A DNA stretch of 64,000 bases from Streptomyces roseofulvus (GTDB lineage Bacteria; Actinomycetota; Actinomycetes; Streptomycetales; Streptomycetaceae). The notes beneath the pieces are model-generated. The model worked only from the letters and a program-made list of their open reading frames with translations. It was not told where the DNA came from and did not search any database. Made by a program: the position numbers and the translations under genes. Shown here piece by piece: positions 33,366 to 41,888 of this stretch. The DNA lies in assembly GCF_039534915.1 (NCBI RefSeq), contig NZ_BAAAWE010000001.1, positions 5,704,001 to 5,768,000 on the forward strand, written 5' to 3'. Within the stretch, counting starts at the first letter, position 1. Every line of letters begins with the position of its first letter.

Positions 33366-33854
33366 CTAACGGCACGAGGGCTCCAGGGCACAGGGCACCG
33401 CCCGCTGCACCGGGGCGGCGAGGTCCACCAGGGGTCCGATGTCGTGCGCGTACCGCTCGCCCAGGGTCACCTCGACATAGGTCTCCCGGTACACCGAGGT
33501 GAACCGGGGGCCGCCGCCCTCCGGCTGCTCCAGCATCCAGCGGACGCCCTCGGCGGAGACTCCCTCCGCCTGCGGATCGCTCATCTTTTCGGGCCGGGGC
33601 ACCCCGCAGCGCAGTACGATCGCTCCGTCGCCCCACCCCGCGGTCAGCTCGGAGTCGGGGGCCGGATCGCTCCGCTCCTGGCCCGCCACGGCGTCCGGGA
33701 GTTCCCGGTCCAGCGCGCGGCAGAGCGCCGCCTCCGCCGCGGGCGGTGTCGGTACCGGCACCGACGCCCGGGCGTCGGTGGAGCAGCCGGTGACGGCCAG
33801 CAGCAGGACGGCGGCCGATGCGGGCAGGCCGAGAGGCCGGTGGGAAGACGTCAC
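33366..33854 (-). CDS. DUF3515 family lipoprotein
   Basis: The 162-residue product has a lipoprotein signal (LPASAAVLLLAVTGC, lipobox cysteine at residue 24), so it should be anchored outside the membrane. The mature domain matches the DUF3515 pattern: LCRALDRELPD, an internal GAIVLRCGVPRP with a conserved cysteine, VRWMLEQ, and YRETYVEVTLGERYA. It ends with a second cysteine pair, PCALEPSC. The function is unknown. GTG 33854 is the start. It lies 20 bases downstream of the Lrp-type gene on the same strand. Confidence 0.85.
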   Translation of the reverse strand: MTSSHRPLGLPASAAVLLLAVTGCSTDARASVPVPTPPAAEAALCRALDRELPDAVAGQERSDPAPDSELTAGWGDGAIVLRCGVPRPEKMSDPQAEGVSAEGVRWMLEQPEGGGPRFTSVYRETYVEVTLGERYAHDIGPLVDLAAPVQRAVPCALEPSCR

Positions 33855-33874
33855 CGGCCAAGGGTAGACGGGGG

Positions 33875-34108
33875 CTACAGATGGACGACCGGGCAGGTCA
33901 GGGTGCGCGTGATGCCGTCCACTTGCTGGACCTTCGCGACCACCATGCGGCCGAGCTCGTCGACCGTGTCGGCCTGGGCCCGCACGATCACGTCGTACGG
34001 TCCGGTGACGTCCTCTGCCTGGATCACCCCCGGGATCTTGGCGATGGTGTCGGCGACGGTCGACGCCTTGCCCACCTCGGTCTGAATCAGAATGTACGCC
34101 TGTACCAC
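33875..34108 (-). CDS. Lrp/AsnC ligand-binding (RAM) domain protein
   Basis: The 77-residue product is a stand-alone RAM domain, the amino-acid-binding part of Lrp/AsnC regulators without the DNA-binding helix-turn-helix. The motif order is VQAYILIQTEVGKA, VIQAEDVTGPYDVIVRAQAD, and LGRMVVAKVQQVDGITRT. Such single-domain proteins may bind amino acids or modulate full-length Lrp proteins by mixed assembly. GTG 34108 is selected because GGAGG lies 4 bases upstream. It is divergent from thiL. Confidence 0.9.
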   Translation of the reverse strand: MVQAYILIQTEVGKASTVADTIAKIPGVIQAEDVTGPYDVIVRAQADTVDELGRMVVAKVQQVDGITRTLTCPVVHL

Positions 34109-34231
34109 GGAACCTCCAGGGCGGCCACGAGGATCTTGTGGGAGAAAGAGACGCCACGGTACCGCGTCGCCGGAAGCCACGGGGAGACCCGCGCCTTCCG
34201 GGGCATCCGGGGTGTGGCGTACACAGGACGG

Positions 34232-34248
34232 AAGTTGACGGTCAACTT
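34232..34248. promoter_or_regulatory. 17-bp palindrome between Lrp-type gene and thiL
   Basis: AAGTTGAC (34232-34239) and GTCAACTT (34241-34248) form a perfect 8-bp inverted repeat around one G. It is about 124 bases before the Lrp-type start and 94 before thiL. It includes a TTGACG that resembles a -35 box in both directions. Confidence 0.4.
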
Positions 34249-34341
34249 GACGGTACCCAGCACGGTGACGGCCCGCGACCCGCGGCGCGAGCGGACGCTC
34301 CGCCGACCGCCGGCCGGCACGACGACACGAGGTGAGACGCG

Positions 34342-35304
34342 GTGAAGGGCACAGTCGGAGAACTGGGCGAGTTCGGGCTCATCAGGGAGCTCACGTCCCG
34401 GCTCACCTCCACCCCGGCGGTACGGATCGGGCCCGGCGACGACGCCGCCGTGGTCTCGGCCCCGGACCGGCGCGTGGTGGCCAGCACGGACATCCTGCTC
34501 GAAGGACGGCACTTCCGCCGCGACTGGTCGACGGCGTACGACGTCGGCCGCAAGGCCGCCGCGCAGAACCTCGCCGACATCGCCGCCATGGGCGCGGTCC
34601 CCACCGCGCTCCTCCTCGGCCTCGTCGTCCCCGCCGAACTCCCCGTCACCTGGCCCACGGAACTGATGGACGGGCTGCGCGACGAATGTCAGGTCGCGGG
34701 CGCCGCGGTGGTCGGCGGCGACGTCGTCCGCGGCGACACGATCATGGTCTCCATCACCGCGCTCGGCGACCTCCGCAACCACGACCCGGTCACCCGGGGC
34801 GGCGCCGAGCCCGGCGACGTCGTCGCCTACACCGGCTGGCTCGGCTGGTCCGCCGCCGGGTACGCGGTCCTCTCCCGCGGCTTCCGCTCCCCGCGCGCCT
34901 TCGTCGAGGCCCACCGCCGGCCCGAACCGCCGTACCACGCGGGCCCCGCGGCCGCCGGGCTCGGCGCCACCGCCATGTGCGACGTCAGCGACGGCCTCAT
35001 CGCCGACCTCGGCCACATCGCCGAGGCCAGCAACGTCCGCATCGACCTGCGCTCCGGCCTCATCGACATCCCCAGCCAGATGCACGACATCGGCCAGGCC
35101 GTCGGCGTCGACCCGCGCCAGTGGGTCCTCACCGGAGGCGAGGACCACGCGATCGTCGCCACCTTCCCGCCGGACGTGAAGCTGCCCGCCCGCTGGAAGG
35201 TCATCGGCGAGGTCGTCGCCCCCTCCGCGCTGCCCCAGGTGACCGTCGACGGCGCCCCCTGGCACAGCGCCGGCGGCTGGGACCACTTCGGGGAGACCGA
35301 GTGA
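34342..35304 (+). CDS. thiL: Thiamine-monophosphate kinase
   Basis: The 320-residue enzyme phosphorylates thiamine monophosphate to thiamine pyrophosphate. It has GELGEFGLIRELTSRL at the N-terminus, GPGDDAAVVSAPDRRVVAST near 33, the AQNLADIAAMGAVPTALLLG loop near 73, and VGGDVVRGDTIMVSITALG near 129, all AIR-synthase-fold motifs. A later CDVSDGLIADLGHIAEAS completes the pattern. GTG 34342 is the start. Its stop overlaps the thiD start by 4 bases. No thiamine-pyrophosphate riboswitch is evident to me in the 233 bases upstream. Confidence 0.94.
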   Translation: MKGTVGELGEFGLIRELTSRLTSTPAVRIGPGDDAAVVSAPDRRVVASTDILLEGRHFRRDWSTAYDVGRKAAAQNLADIAAMGAVPTALLLGLVVPAELPVTWPTELMDGLRDECQVAGAAVVGGDVVRGDTIMVSITALGDLRNHDPVTRGGAEPGDVVAYTGWLGWSAAGYAVLSRGFRSPRAFVEAHRRPEPPYHAGPAAAGLGATAMCDVSDGLIADLGHIAEASNVRIDLRSGLIDIPSQMHDIGQAVGVDPRQWVLTGGEDHAIVATFPPDVKLPARWKVIGEVVAPSALPQVTVDGAPWHSAGGWDHFGETE

Positions 35305-36104
35305 GTCCCGCCCCGCCGCTCGTCCTGACCGTCGCCGGATCCGACTCCGGCGGCGGCGCCGGGATCCAGGCCGACCTCAAGACGATGCTCACGCTCGGCG
35401 TGCACGGCATGAGCGTGCTCACGGCCGTCACCGCCCAGAACTCGCGGGGCGTGCGGGGCGCCTGGGAACTGCCCGAGGAGGCGGTGCGGGCCCAGTACCG
35501 GGCCGTCGTCGACGACATCGGCGTCCACGCGGTCAAGACCGGCATGCTGGCCTCCGCCGCGCTCGTGGAGACGGTCGCGGAACTCCTCGCGGGGACGGAC
35601 GCGCCCGTGGTCGTCGACCCGGTCGGCGTCTCCAAGCACGGGGACCCGCTGCTCGCCGCCTCCGCCCTGGACTCCGTCCGCGCGAAGCTGCTGCCCGCCG
35701 CGACCGTCGCCACGCCCAACCTGGACGAGGTGACACAGCTCACCGGGATCGAGGTCGAGGACGAGGACGGGATGCGCCGGGCCGCCGACGCGATCCTCGG
35801 GTACGGGCCGCGCTGGGCGCTGATCAAGGGCGGCCATCTGCCCGGCGGCGCCGCGGAGGCCGTGGACCTGCTCACCGACGGCACCGAGGAGCACTGGCTG
35901 CGCGCGCCCCGGTACGACAACCGGCACACCCACGGCACCGGCTGCACCCTCGCGTCGGCGGTCGCGTCCGGACTCGCCAAGGGGCTCCCCGTCCCGGAGG
36001 CCGTCCACGAGGCCAAGGCGTACGTCACCGGGGCGATCGCCGCCGGCTTCGCCCTGGGGGAGGGCATCGGCCCCGTCGACCACGGGTGGGCGCTGCGCCG
36101 CTGA
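35301..36104 (+). CDS. thiD: Hydroxymethylpyrimidine/phosphomethylpyrimidine kinase
   Basis: The 267-residue ribokinase-fold enzyme phosphorylates HMP and HMP-P in thiamine synthesis. It contains VLTVAGSDSGGGAGIQADLK at the N-terminus, GVHGMSVLTAVTAQNS, VVDPVGVSKHGDPLL, and the late HTHGTGCTLASAVASGLAKG anion-hole and catalytic aspartate region (here the GTGC motif). The GTG start overlaps the thiL stop. The two thiamine genes form a unit; a strong terminator follows. Confidence 0.94.
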   Translation: MSPAPPLVLTVAGSDSGGGAGIQADLKTMLTLGVHGMSVLTAVTAQNSRGVRGAWELPEEAVRAQYRAVVDDIGVHAVKTGMLASAALVETVAELLAGTDAPVVVDPVGVSKHGDPLLAASALDSVRAKLLPAATVATPNLDEVTQLTGIEVEDEDGMRRAADAILGYGPRWALIKGGHLPGGAAEAVDLLTDGTEEHWLRAPRYDNRHTHGTGCTLASAVASGLAKGLPVPEAVHEAKAYVTGAIAAGFALGEGIGPVDHGWALRR

Positions 36105-36175
36105 GCGCGGCGGCCCCCTGACCGGGGCGGGGCGGAAGGGTTCCGGGCGGGGCAGAAGGGTTTCAGGGCAAGGCA

Positions 36176-36207
36176 AAAGGCCGGTTCACCGAGGTGAACC
36201 GGCCTTT
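36176..36207. terminator. Bidirectional terminator between thiD and rpmB
   Basis: A near-perfect 14-15 bp stem runs from AAAGGCC at 36176 to GGCCTTT ending at 36207. The A-run on one side and T-run on the other let it serve both convergent genes. Confidence 0.85.
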
Positions 36208-36251
36208 CAAGGCAACCGCAGGGGCTGCGCTACGACACGGAAACGTCGCGA

Positions 36252-36437
36252 TTAGCGCGAGACCTTGCCGGCCTTGATGCACGAGGTGCAGACGTTGAGC
36301 CGCTTCGGCGTCCGACCGACCACGGCACGCACACGCTGGATGTTCGGGTTCCAGCGACGAGACGTACGGCGGTGCGAGTGCGAAATGTTGTTGCCGAAGC
36401 CCGGCCCCTTGCCGCAGACGTCGCAGTTGGCAGCCAC
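36252..36437 (-). CDS. rpmB: 50S ribosomal protein L28 (zinc-ribbon form)
   Basis: The 61-residue ribosomal protein begins MAANCDVCGKGPGFGNNISH and has HSHRRTSRRWNPNIQRVRA, the standard L28 core. Two CxxC pairs (CDVC near 5-8 and CTSC near 50-53) make it the zinc-binding form. Many streptomycetes also encode cysteine-free, Zur-controlled paralogues elsewhere. It is monocistronic and divergent from the DAK2-domain gene. Confidence 0.96.
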   Translation of the reverse strand: MAANCDVCGKGPGFGNNISHSHRRTSRRWNPNIQRVRAVVGRTPKRLNVCTSCIKAGKVSR

Positions 36438-36669
36438 GGGTCACTCCAAAGACTTCAGATTTACAGTGAGATCCGGCGCACCGGAATCAGGAGTCTGAAG
36501 TGGCTTGCCGGGGATGGCCCGGCGAGTGCCAGGCAACCGAAGAAGCATACAACGACTGCTCCGGTGGAACGAAACTACCACGGTCCGGGCCGACCCCGTC
36601 CCGGCCCCCCGGTCCGGAGCACCCCCGGTCTACCCTGCGGTGAGCTTCACCGCCGAAGGAGGACCCCCG

Positions 36670-38355
36670 TTGTCGCGAGCCCCGCAGCCCTTCGACCCCA
36701 CCGTCCGGAGTGACGAGCGTCTCGTCCTCGACGCCGGGACGGTACGGGCCTGGAGCGCGCGGACGGCCGAGGCGCTCGGACGGGAGCGGGCCGCCATCGA
36801 CGCCATCAACGTCTACCCGGTCGCCGACGGGGACACCGGCACCAACCTCTACCTGACCGCCGACGCCGCCCACCGGGCCGTCGAGGCCGTCTTCACCGCC
36901 CCCGGCGCCGCCGGCGACTCCGCGCCCGACACCCGCGACGCCGTACGGGCCATGGCCCACGGCGCGCTGCTCGGCGCCCGCGGCAACTCCGGCACCATCC
37001 TGTCCCAGCTGCTCCGCGGCATGGCCGGCGTGCTGGCCGAGGGCGCCGACGGCGACCACCTGGCCCGCGCCCTCTCCACCGCCGCCGCCTCCGCCCGCGC
37101 GGCCGTCGCCCACCCCGAGGAGGGCACCATCCTCACCGTCGCCTCCGCCGCGGCGGCGTGCTGCGCGGGCGGCGGCACCCTCGCGGACGTGGCCAGGAGG
37201 GCCTACGAGGGGGCCAGGACCGCCCTGGAGGCCACCCCCGGGCAACTGGCCGTCCTCGGCCGCGCGGGGGTCGTGGACGCGGGCGGACAGGGCCTGGTGG
37301 CCGTCCTCGGCGCACTGGTGGAGACGGTGACCGGCTCGGCCCCGGCAGCGCTCCCGCCGTCCCCCGGCGTACGGGCGCTGCCCGACGGACCGGGCGAGCC
37401 CTGCGGGCCCGCCGACGAGGGGCCCGCGTACGAGGTCCTGTACCTCCTGGAGGCCGAGGACGCCGCCGTCGAACTCCTCCGGGCCCGGCTCGACGCCCTC
37501 GGCGACTCCCTCGTCGTCGTCGGCGGCGACGGGCTCTGGAACGTCCACGTCCACGTGGACGACGCCGGCGCCGCGGTCGAGGCCGGGATCGAGGCCGGCC
37601 GGCCGCACCGGATCCGTATCACCCACTTCGCGAGCACCGCGCCCGCCGCGGGCGTCCCGGCCGATTCCGCCGCCCACGCGCGCGAGGAACGGGCCGCCCG
37701 GGCCGTCGTCGCCGTCCTCCCCGGCGAAGGGCTCGCCGGACTCTGCGCCGAGGCCGGCGCCACCACCGTCCAGGCCCGGCCCGGCGAACCGCCCGCGGAC
37801 GACGAACTCCTCGCCGCCGTCCGCCGCGCCCACGCGCGCGAGGTCGTCCTCCTGCCCAACGACACCGACCTGCGGGCCGCCGCCGCGACCGCCGCCGAAC
37901 GCGCCCGCGCCGAAGGCATCCGGGTCGCCCTCATCCCCACCCGGGCCGCCGTCCAGGGCATCGCCGCCCTCGCCGTCCACGAACCCGAGCGCAGCTTCGA
38001 CGAGGACGTCGTCGCCATGACCGCCGCCGCCGGCGCCACCCGCTACGCCGAACTCGCCGTCGCCGAACGCCAGTCCTTCACCTCCGCCGGCGTCTGCCAG
38101 GCCGGGGACGTCCTCGGCCTCATCGAGGGCGACGTCGCCGTCATCGGCCAGGACCTCACCGACACCGCCCGCACCGTCCTCGACCGGATGCTCCAGGCCG
38201 GCGGCGAACTCGTCACCCTCGTCGTCGCCGACGGCACCCCGCCCGGCCTCGCCGGCATCCTCGAAGCCCACGTCCGCCGCGGCTACCTGGCCGTCGACAC
38301 CGTCACCTACCACGCGGGCGCCGGCGCCCCGCCGCTCCTCATCGGGGTCGAGTAG
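36670..38355 (+). CDS. DAK2-domain protein, fatty-acid-kinase FakA-like
   Basis: The 561-residue protein has an N-terminal DhaL/DAK2 kinase domain. INVYPVADGDTGTNLYLT near 40 carries the metal-binding aspartates, followed by GALLGARGNSGTILSQLLRG near 105. The C-terminal half includes DDAGAAVEAGIEAGRPHRI and a late VVADGTPPGLAGILEAHVR. This layout matches FakA, which phosphorylates fatty acids presented by DegV-family FakB. No fakB is in the window. The TTG at 36670 is used because GGAGGA lies 6 bases upstream and no better start exists before the conserved domain. Position before recG is conserved in Gram-positives. Confidence 0.85.
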   Translation: MSRAPQPFDPTVRSDERLVLDAGTVRAWSARTAEALGRERAAIDAINVYPVADGDTGTNLYLTADAAHRAVEAVFTAPGAAGDSAPDTRDAVRAMAHGALLGARGNSGTILSQLLRGMAGVLAEGADGDHLARALSTAAASARAAVAHPEEGTILTVASAAAACCAGGGTLADVARRAYEGARTALEATPGQLAVLGRAGVVDAGGQGLVAVLGALVETVTGSAPAALPPSPGVRALPDGPGEPCGPADEGPAYEVLYLLEAEDAAVELLRARLDALGDSLVVVGGDGLWNVHVHVDDAGAAVEAGIEAGRPHRIRITHFASTAPAAGVPADSAAHAREERAARAVVAVLPGEGLAGLCAEAGATTVQARPGEPPADDELLAAVRRAHAREVVLLPNDTDLRAAAATAAERARAEGIRVALIPTRAAVQGIAALAVHEPERSFDEDVVAMTAAAGATRYAELAVAERQSFTSAGVCQAGDVLGLIEGDVAVIGQDLTDTARTVLDRMLQAGGELVTLVVADGTPPGLAGILEAHVRRGYLAVDTVTYHAGAGAPPLLIGVE

Positions 38356-38417
38356 CCGGACCCGGCCCGGCGGGTTGTCCACAGGCATCGCCCCGACTGT
38401 CGGCGTCGTGGTGTGCA

Positions 38418-40625
38418 ATGGAGGACGTGCCCGCGCTCGACGAACCCCTCAAGAAGTCCCTCGGCCCCGCCACCGCCAAGGTCATGGCCGAGGCCCTCGA
38501 CCTGCACACGGTCGGCGACCTCCTCCACCACTACCCCCGGCGGTACGCCGAGCGGGGCGAGCTGACCACCCTCTCCGACCTGCCGCTCGACGAGCACGTG
38601 ACGGTGGTCGCCCAGGTCTCCGACGCCCGGGTGCACACCTTCAACGGCGCCAAGGGCCGCAGCCAGCGGCTCGAAGTGACCATCACCGACGGCTACGGCC
38701 GGCTCCAGCTGGTCTTCTTCGGCAAGGGCGTCCACAAGCCCCACCACGACCTCGTGCCCGGCACCCGCGCGATGTTCTCCGGCAAGGTCTCCCTCTTCAA
38801 CCGCCGCCTCCAGCTCGCCCACCCGGCCTACGAGCTGCTGCGCGGCGACGGCGACGCGGCGGTGGACGCCTGGGCCGGCGCGCTCATCCCGATCTACCCG
38901 GCGACCACCAAGCTGGAGTCCTGGAAGATCGCCAAGGCCGTCGACGCGGTCCTGCCGAGCGCCGCGGACGCCGTCGACCCGCTCCCCGCCGCCCTGCGCG
39001 AGGGCCGCGGCCTCGCCGAACTCCCCGACGCGCTCCGCCTGATCCACCGCCCCCGCACCCAGGCCGACATCGCCGCCGCCCGCGAACGGCTCAAGTGGGA
39101 CGAGGCGTTCGTCCTCCAGGTCGCCCTCGCCCGCCGCCGGCACGCCGACACCCAGCTCCCCGCCGTCCCCCGCCGCCCCGCCCCCGACGGCCTCCTCACC
39201 GCCTTCGACGCCAAGCTGCCCTTCACGCTCACCGACGGCCAGCTCAAGGTCTCCAAGGAGATCTTCGACGACCTCGCCACCGACCACCCCATGCACCGCC
39301 TGCTCCAGGGCGAGGTCGGCTCGGGCAAGACCATGGTCGCCCTGCGGGCCATGCTCGCCGTCGTCGACGCCGGGGGACAGGCCGCCATGCTCGCCCCCAC
39401 CGAGGTCCTCGCCCAGCAGCACCACCGGTCCGTCACCGAGATGATGGGCGAGCTCGCCGAGGGCGGCATGCTCGGCGGCGCCGACCAGGCCACCAAGGTC
39501 GTGCTCCTCACCGGCTCCATGGGGGCCGCCGCCCGCCGCCAGGCCCTCCTCGACCTGGTCACCGGCGAGGCCGGCGTCGTCATCGGCACGCACGCGCTCA
39601 TCGAGGACAAGGTCAGGTTCCACGACCTGGGCCTGGTCGTCGTCGACGAGCAGCACCGCTTCGGCGTCGAGCAGCGCGACGCGCTCCGCGGCAAGGGCAA
39701 GCAGCCGCCGCACCTGCTGGTGATGACCGCGACCCCCATCCCCAGGACCGTCGCCATGACCGTCTTCGGCGACCTGGAGACCTCCGTCCTCGACCAGCTC
39801 CCCGCCGGACGCTCCCCGATCGCCAGCCACGTCGTCCCGGCCGCCGACAAGCCGCACTTCCTCGCCCGCGCCTGGGAGCGCGTCCGGGAGGAGGTCGAGA
39901 ACGGCCACCAGGCGTACGTGGTCTGCCCCCGCATCGGCGACGACGTCGACGAGGCGGCCGAGAAGAAGGCCGCCAAGCGCAAGCCCTCCGCCGAGGACGA
40001 GGCCGAGAAGCGCCCCCCGCTCGCCGTCCTCGACGTCGCCGAGAAGCTCGCCGCCGGCCCCCTCGCCGGGCTCCGGATCGCCGTCCTGCACGGGCGCATG
40101 CACCCCGACGACAAGGACGACGTCATGCGCCGGTTCGCCGCCGGCGAGCTCGACGTCCTCGTCGCCACCACCGTCATCGAGGTCGGCGTCAACGTGCCCA
40201 ACGCCACCGCCATGGTGATCATGGACGCCGACCGCTTCGGCGTCTCCCAGCTCCACCAGCTCCGCGGCCGCGTCGGCCGCGGCTCCGCCCCCGGCCTCTG
40301 CCTCCTCGTCACCGAGATGCCCGAGGCGAGCCCCGCCCGGCAGCGCCTCGGCGCCGTCGCCTCCACCCTCGACGGCTTCGAGCTCTCCCGCATCGACCTC
40401 GAACAGCGCCGCGAGGGCGACGTCCTCGGCCAGGCCCAGTCCGGCGTCCGCTCGTCCCTGCGGGTCCTCGCCGTCATCGACGACGAGGAGGTCATCGCCG
40501 CCGCCCGCGAGGAGGCCACCGCCCTCGTCCTCGCCGACCCGGACCTGGCCGCCCACCCGGGCCTGCGCACCGCCCTGGACGCCCTGCTCAGCGAGGAGCG
40601 GGAGGAGTACCTGGAGAAGGGCTGA
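38418..40625 (+). CDS. recG: ATP-dependent DNA helicase RecG
   Basis: The 735-residue branch-migration helicase acts on stalled forks and Holliday junctions. An N-terminal wedge/OB domain (LTTLSDLPLDEHVTVVAQVS) is followed by helicase motifs: Q-region, Walker A GEVGSGKTMVALRAM (about 300), the DEQH-type Walker B VVVDEQHRFGVEQRDALRG, motif III MTATPIPRTVAMTVFGDLE, and motif VI QLHQLRGRVGRGSAPGLCLL. A Lys/Glu-rich insert (EAAEKKAAKRKPSAEDEAEK) near 515 is not typical of enteric RecG but common in actinobacteria. The start ATG 38418 is chosen; GTG 38427 is possible but is only 2 bases from GGAGG. Confidence 0.95.
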   Translation: MEDVPALDEPLKKSLGPATAKVMAEALDLHTVGDLLHHYPRRYAERGELTTLSDLPLDEHVTVVAQVSDARVHTFNGAKGRSQRLEVTITDGYGRLQLVFFGKGVHKPHHDLVPGTRAMFSGKVSLFNRRLQLAHPAYELLRGDGDAAVDAWAGALIPIYPATTKLESWKIAKAVDAVLPSAADAVDPLPAALREGRGLAELPDALRLIHRPRTQADIAAARERLKWDEAFVLQVALARRRHADTQLPAVPRRPAPDGLLTAFDAKLPFTLTDGQLKVSKEIFDDLATDHPMHRLLQGEVGSGKTMVALRAMLAVVDAGGQAAMLAPTEVLAQQHHRSVTEMMGELAEGGMLGGADQATKVVLLTGSMGAAARRQALLDLVTGEAGVVIGTHALIEDKVRFHDLGLVVVDEQHRFGVEQRDALRGKGKQPPHLLVMTATPIPRTVAMTVFGDLETSVLDQLPAGRSPIASHVVPAADKPHFLARAWERVREEVENGHQAYVVCPRIGDDVDEAAEKKAAKRKPSAEDEAEKRPPLAVLDVAEKLAAGPLAGLRIAVLHGRMHPDDKDDVMRRFAAGELDVLVATTVIEVGVNVPNATAMVIMDADRFGVSQLHQLRGRVGRGSAPGLCLLVTEMPEASPARQRLGAVASTLDGFELSRIDLEQRREGDVLGQAQSGVRSSLRVLAVIDDEEVIAAAREEATALVLADPDLAAHPGLRTALDALLSEEREEYLEKG

Positions 40626-40649
40626 CCGCGCTCCCGGCGCGTACCGCCA

Positions 40650-40655
40650 TATCCT
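40650..40655 (+). promoter_or_regulatory. Candidate -10 box before rsmD
   Basis: TATCCT fits TAnnnT and lies 39 bases before the rsmD ATG, after the recG stop. The -35 region is not obvious. Confidence 0.3.
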
Positions 40656-40693
40656 GAGACGTACGCACTGGACGACTCAGGACGAGGACACCG

Positions 40694-41272
40694 ATGACCC
40701 GCGTGATCGCCGGCACCGCCGGCGGACGGCGCCTGGCCGTGCCCCCGGGCAACGGCACCCGCCCCACCTCCGACCGGGCGCGCGAGGGCCTCTTCTCCAC
40801 CTGGGAGGCGCTCTTCGGCATCGAGGGCGCCCGGGTCGCCGACCTGTACGCCGGCTCCGGCGCCGTGGGCCTGGAGGCGCTCTCCCGCGGCGCCGCCCAC
40901 GCCCTGCTCGTCGAGGCCGACGCCCGGGCCGCCCGCACCGTCCGCGAGAACGTGCGCGCGCTCGGCCTGCCCGGCGCCGAGGCCCGCACCGGCAAGGCCG
41001 AGCAGGTCGTCACCGGACCGGCCCCGGCAGAGCCGTACGACCTGGTCTTCCTCGACCCGCCCTACGCCGTCCCGGACGAGGAGCTGCGCGAGATCCTCCT
41101 CACACTGCGCGCGGGGGGCTGGCTGAGCGAGGATGCCGTCGTCACCGTGGAGCGCGCCACGCGGGGCGGGGAGTTCGGCTGGCCGGACGGCTTCGAGGCC
41201 CTGCGCTCCCGCCGCTACGGTGAGGGAACGTTCTGGTACGGCCGCGTCACGGCCGGCGAGGACCACCGATGA
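40694..41272 (+). CDS. rsmD: 16S rRNA (guanine(966)-N(2))-methyltransferase
   Basis: The 192-residue SAM-dependent methyltransferase begins VIAGTAGGRRLAVPPGNGTR and contains TSDRAREGLFSTWEAL, the RsmD start pattern. The SAM-binding VADLYAGSGAVGLEALSRGA lies near 47, and the catalytic YDLVFLDPPYAVPDEE (DPPY) near 117. It would modify G966 of 16S rRNA. ATG 40694 follows GACGAGGAC. It is followed immediately by coaD, with its stop overlapping an upstream in-frame ATG of that gene. Confidence 0.93.
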   Translation: MTRVIAGTAGGRRLAVPPGNGTRPTSDRAREGLFSTWEALFGIEGARVADLYAGSGAVGLEALSRGAAHALLVEADARAARTVRENVRALGLPGAEARTGKAEQVVTGPAPAEPYDLVFLDPPYAVPDEELREILLTLRAGGWLSEDAVVTVERATRGGEFGWPDGFEALRSRRYGEGTFWYGRVTAGEDHR

Positions 41273-41298
41273 CCGCACCGGAGAGCGAGGAAGACACG

Positions 41299-41778
41299 AT
41301 GCGCCGCGCCGTCTGCCCGGGGTCCTTCGACCCCATCACCAACGGACACCTCGACATCATCGCCCGCGCCTCGAAGCTGTACGACGTCGTGCACGTCGCG
41401 GTGATGATCAACCAGTCCAAGAAGGGCCTGTTCTCGGTCGAGGAGCGGATCGAGCTGATCCGCGAGGTCACCGCCGACTTCGGCAACGTCGAGGTGGAGT
41501 CCTTCCAGGGCCTGCTCGTCGACTTCTGCAAGCAGCGCGACATCCCCGCCATCGTCAAGGGCCTGCGCGCGGTCAGCGACTTCGACTACGAGCTGCAGAT
41601 GGCCCAGATGAACAACGGCCTGTCGGGCGTCGAGACGCTCTTCGTGCCCACCAACCCCACCTACAGCTTCCTGTCGTCGTCCCTGGTCAAGGAGGTCGCG
41701 GCCTGGGGCGGCGACGTCTCCCACCTGGTGCCCCCCGCGGTCCTCGGCCGGCTCACCGAGCGGCTCGGGCGGAAGTGA
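41299..41778 (+). CDS. coaD: Phosphopantetheine adenylyltransferase
   Basis: The 159-residue enzyme makes dephospho-CoA from phosphopantetheine and ATP. It begins MRRAVCPGSFDPITNGHLDI, with the T/HxGH-type nucleotidyl motif (TNGH), and has the ISSTxVR-like loop as SFLSSSLVKEVAAWGGDVS near 127. ATG 41299 gives the standard length, and GAGGAAG lies 5-11 bases upstream. An in-frame ATG at 41269, which overlaps the rsmD stop, would add ten non-conserved residues but could allow coupled translation. Confidence 0.95.
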   Translation: MRRAVCPGSFDPITNGHLDIIARASKLYDVVHVAVMINQSKKGLFSVEERIELIREVTADFGNVEVESFQGLLVDFCKQRDIPAIVKGLRAVSDFDYELQMAQMNNGLSGVETLFVPTNPTYSFLSSSLVKEVAAWGGDVSHLVPPAVLGRLTERLGRK

Positions 41779-41837
41779 CGCGCGGCCACCGCCGCTGACG
41801 CTCCGTCACCTGGTGTCGGACGGGCCACGACTGCCCT

Positions 41838-41843
41838 TACAGT
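41838..41843 (+). promoter_or_regulatory. Candidate -10 box of the DivIVA-like gene
   Basis: TACAGT (TAnnnT type) lies 46 bases before the GTG start at 41889. The -35 region is weak. Confidence 0.35.
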
Positions 41844-41888
41844 CGTCCCGTCCGTCTCCATCCAGCTGTAGAGAGTGGCGAGCACCCG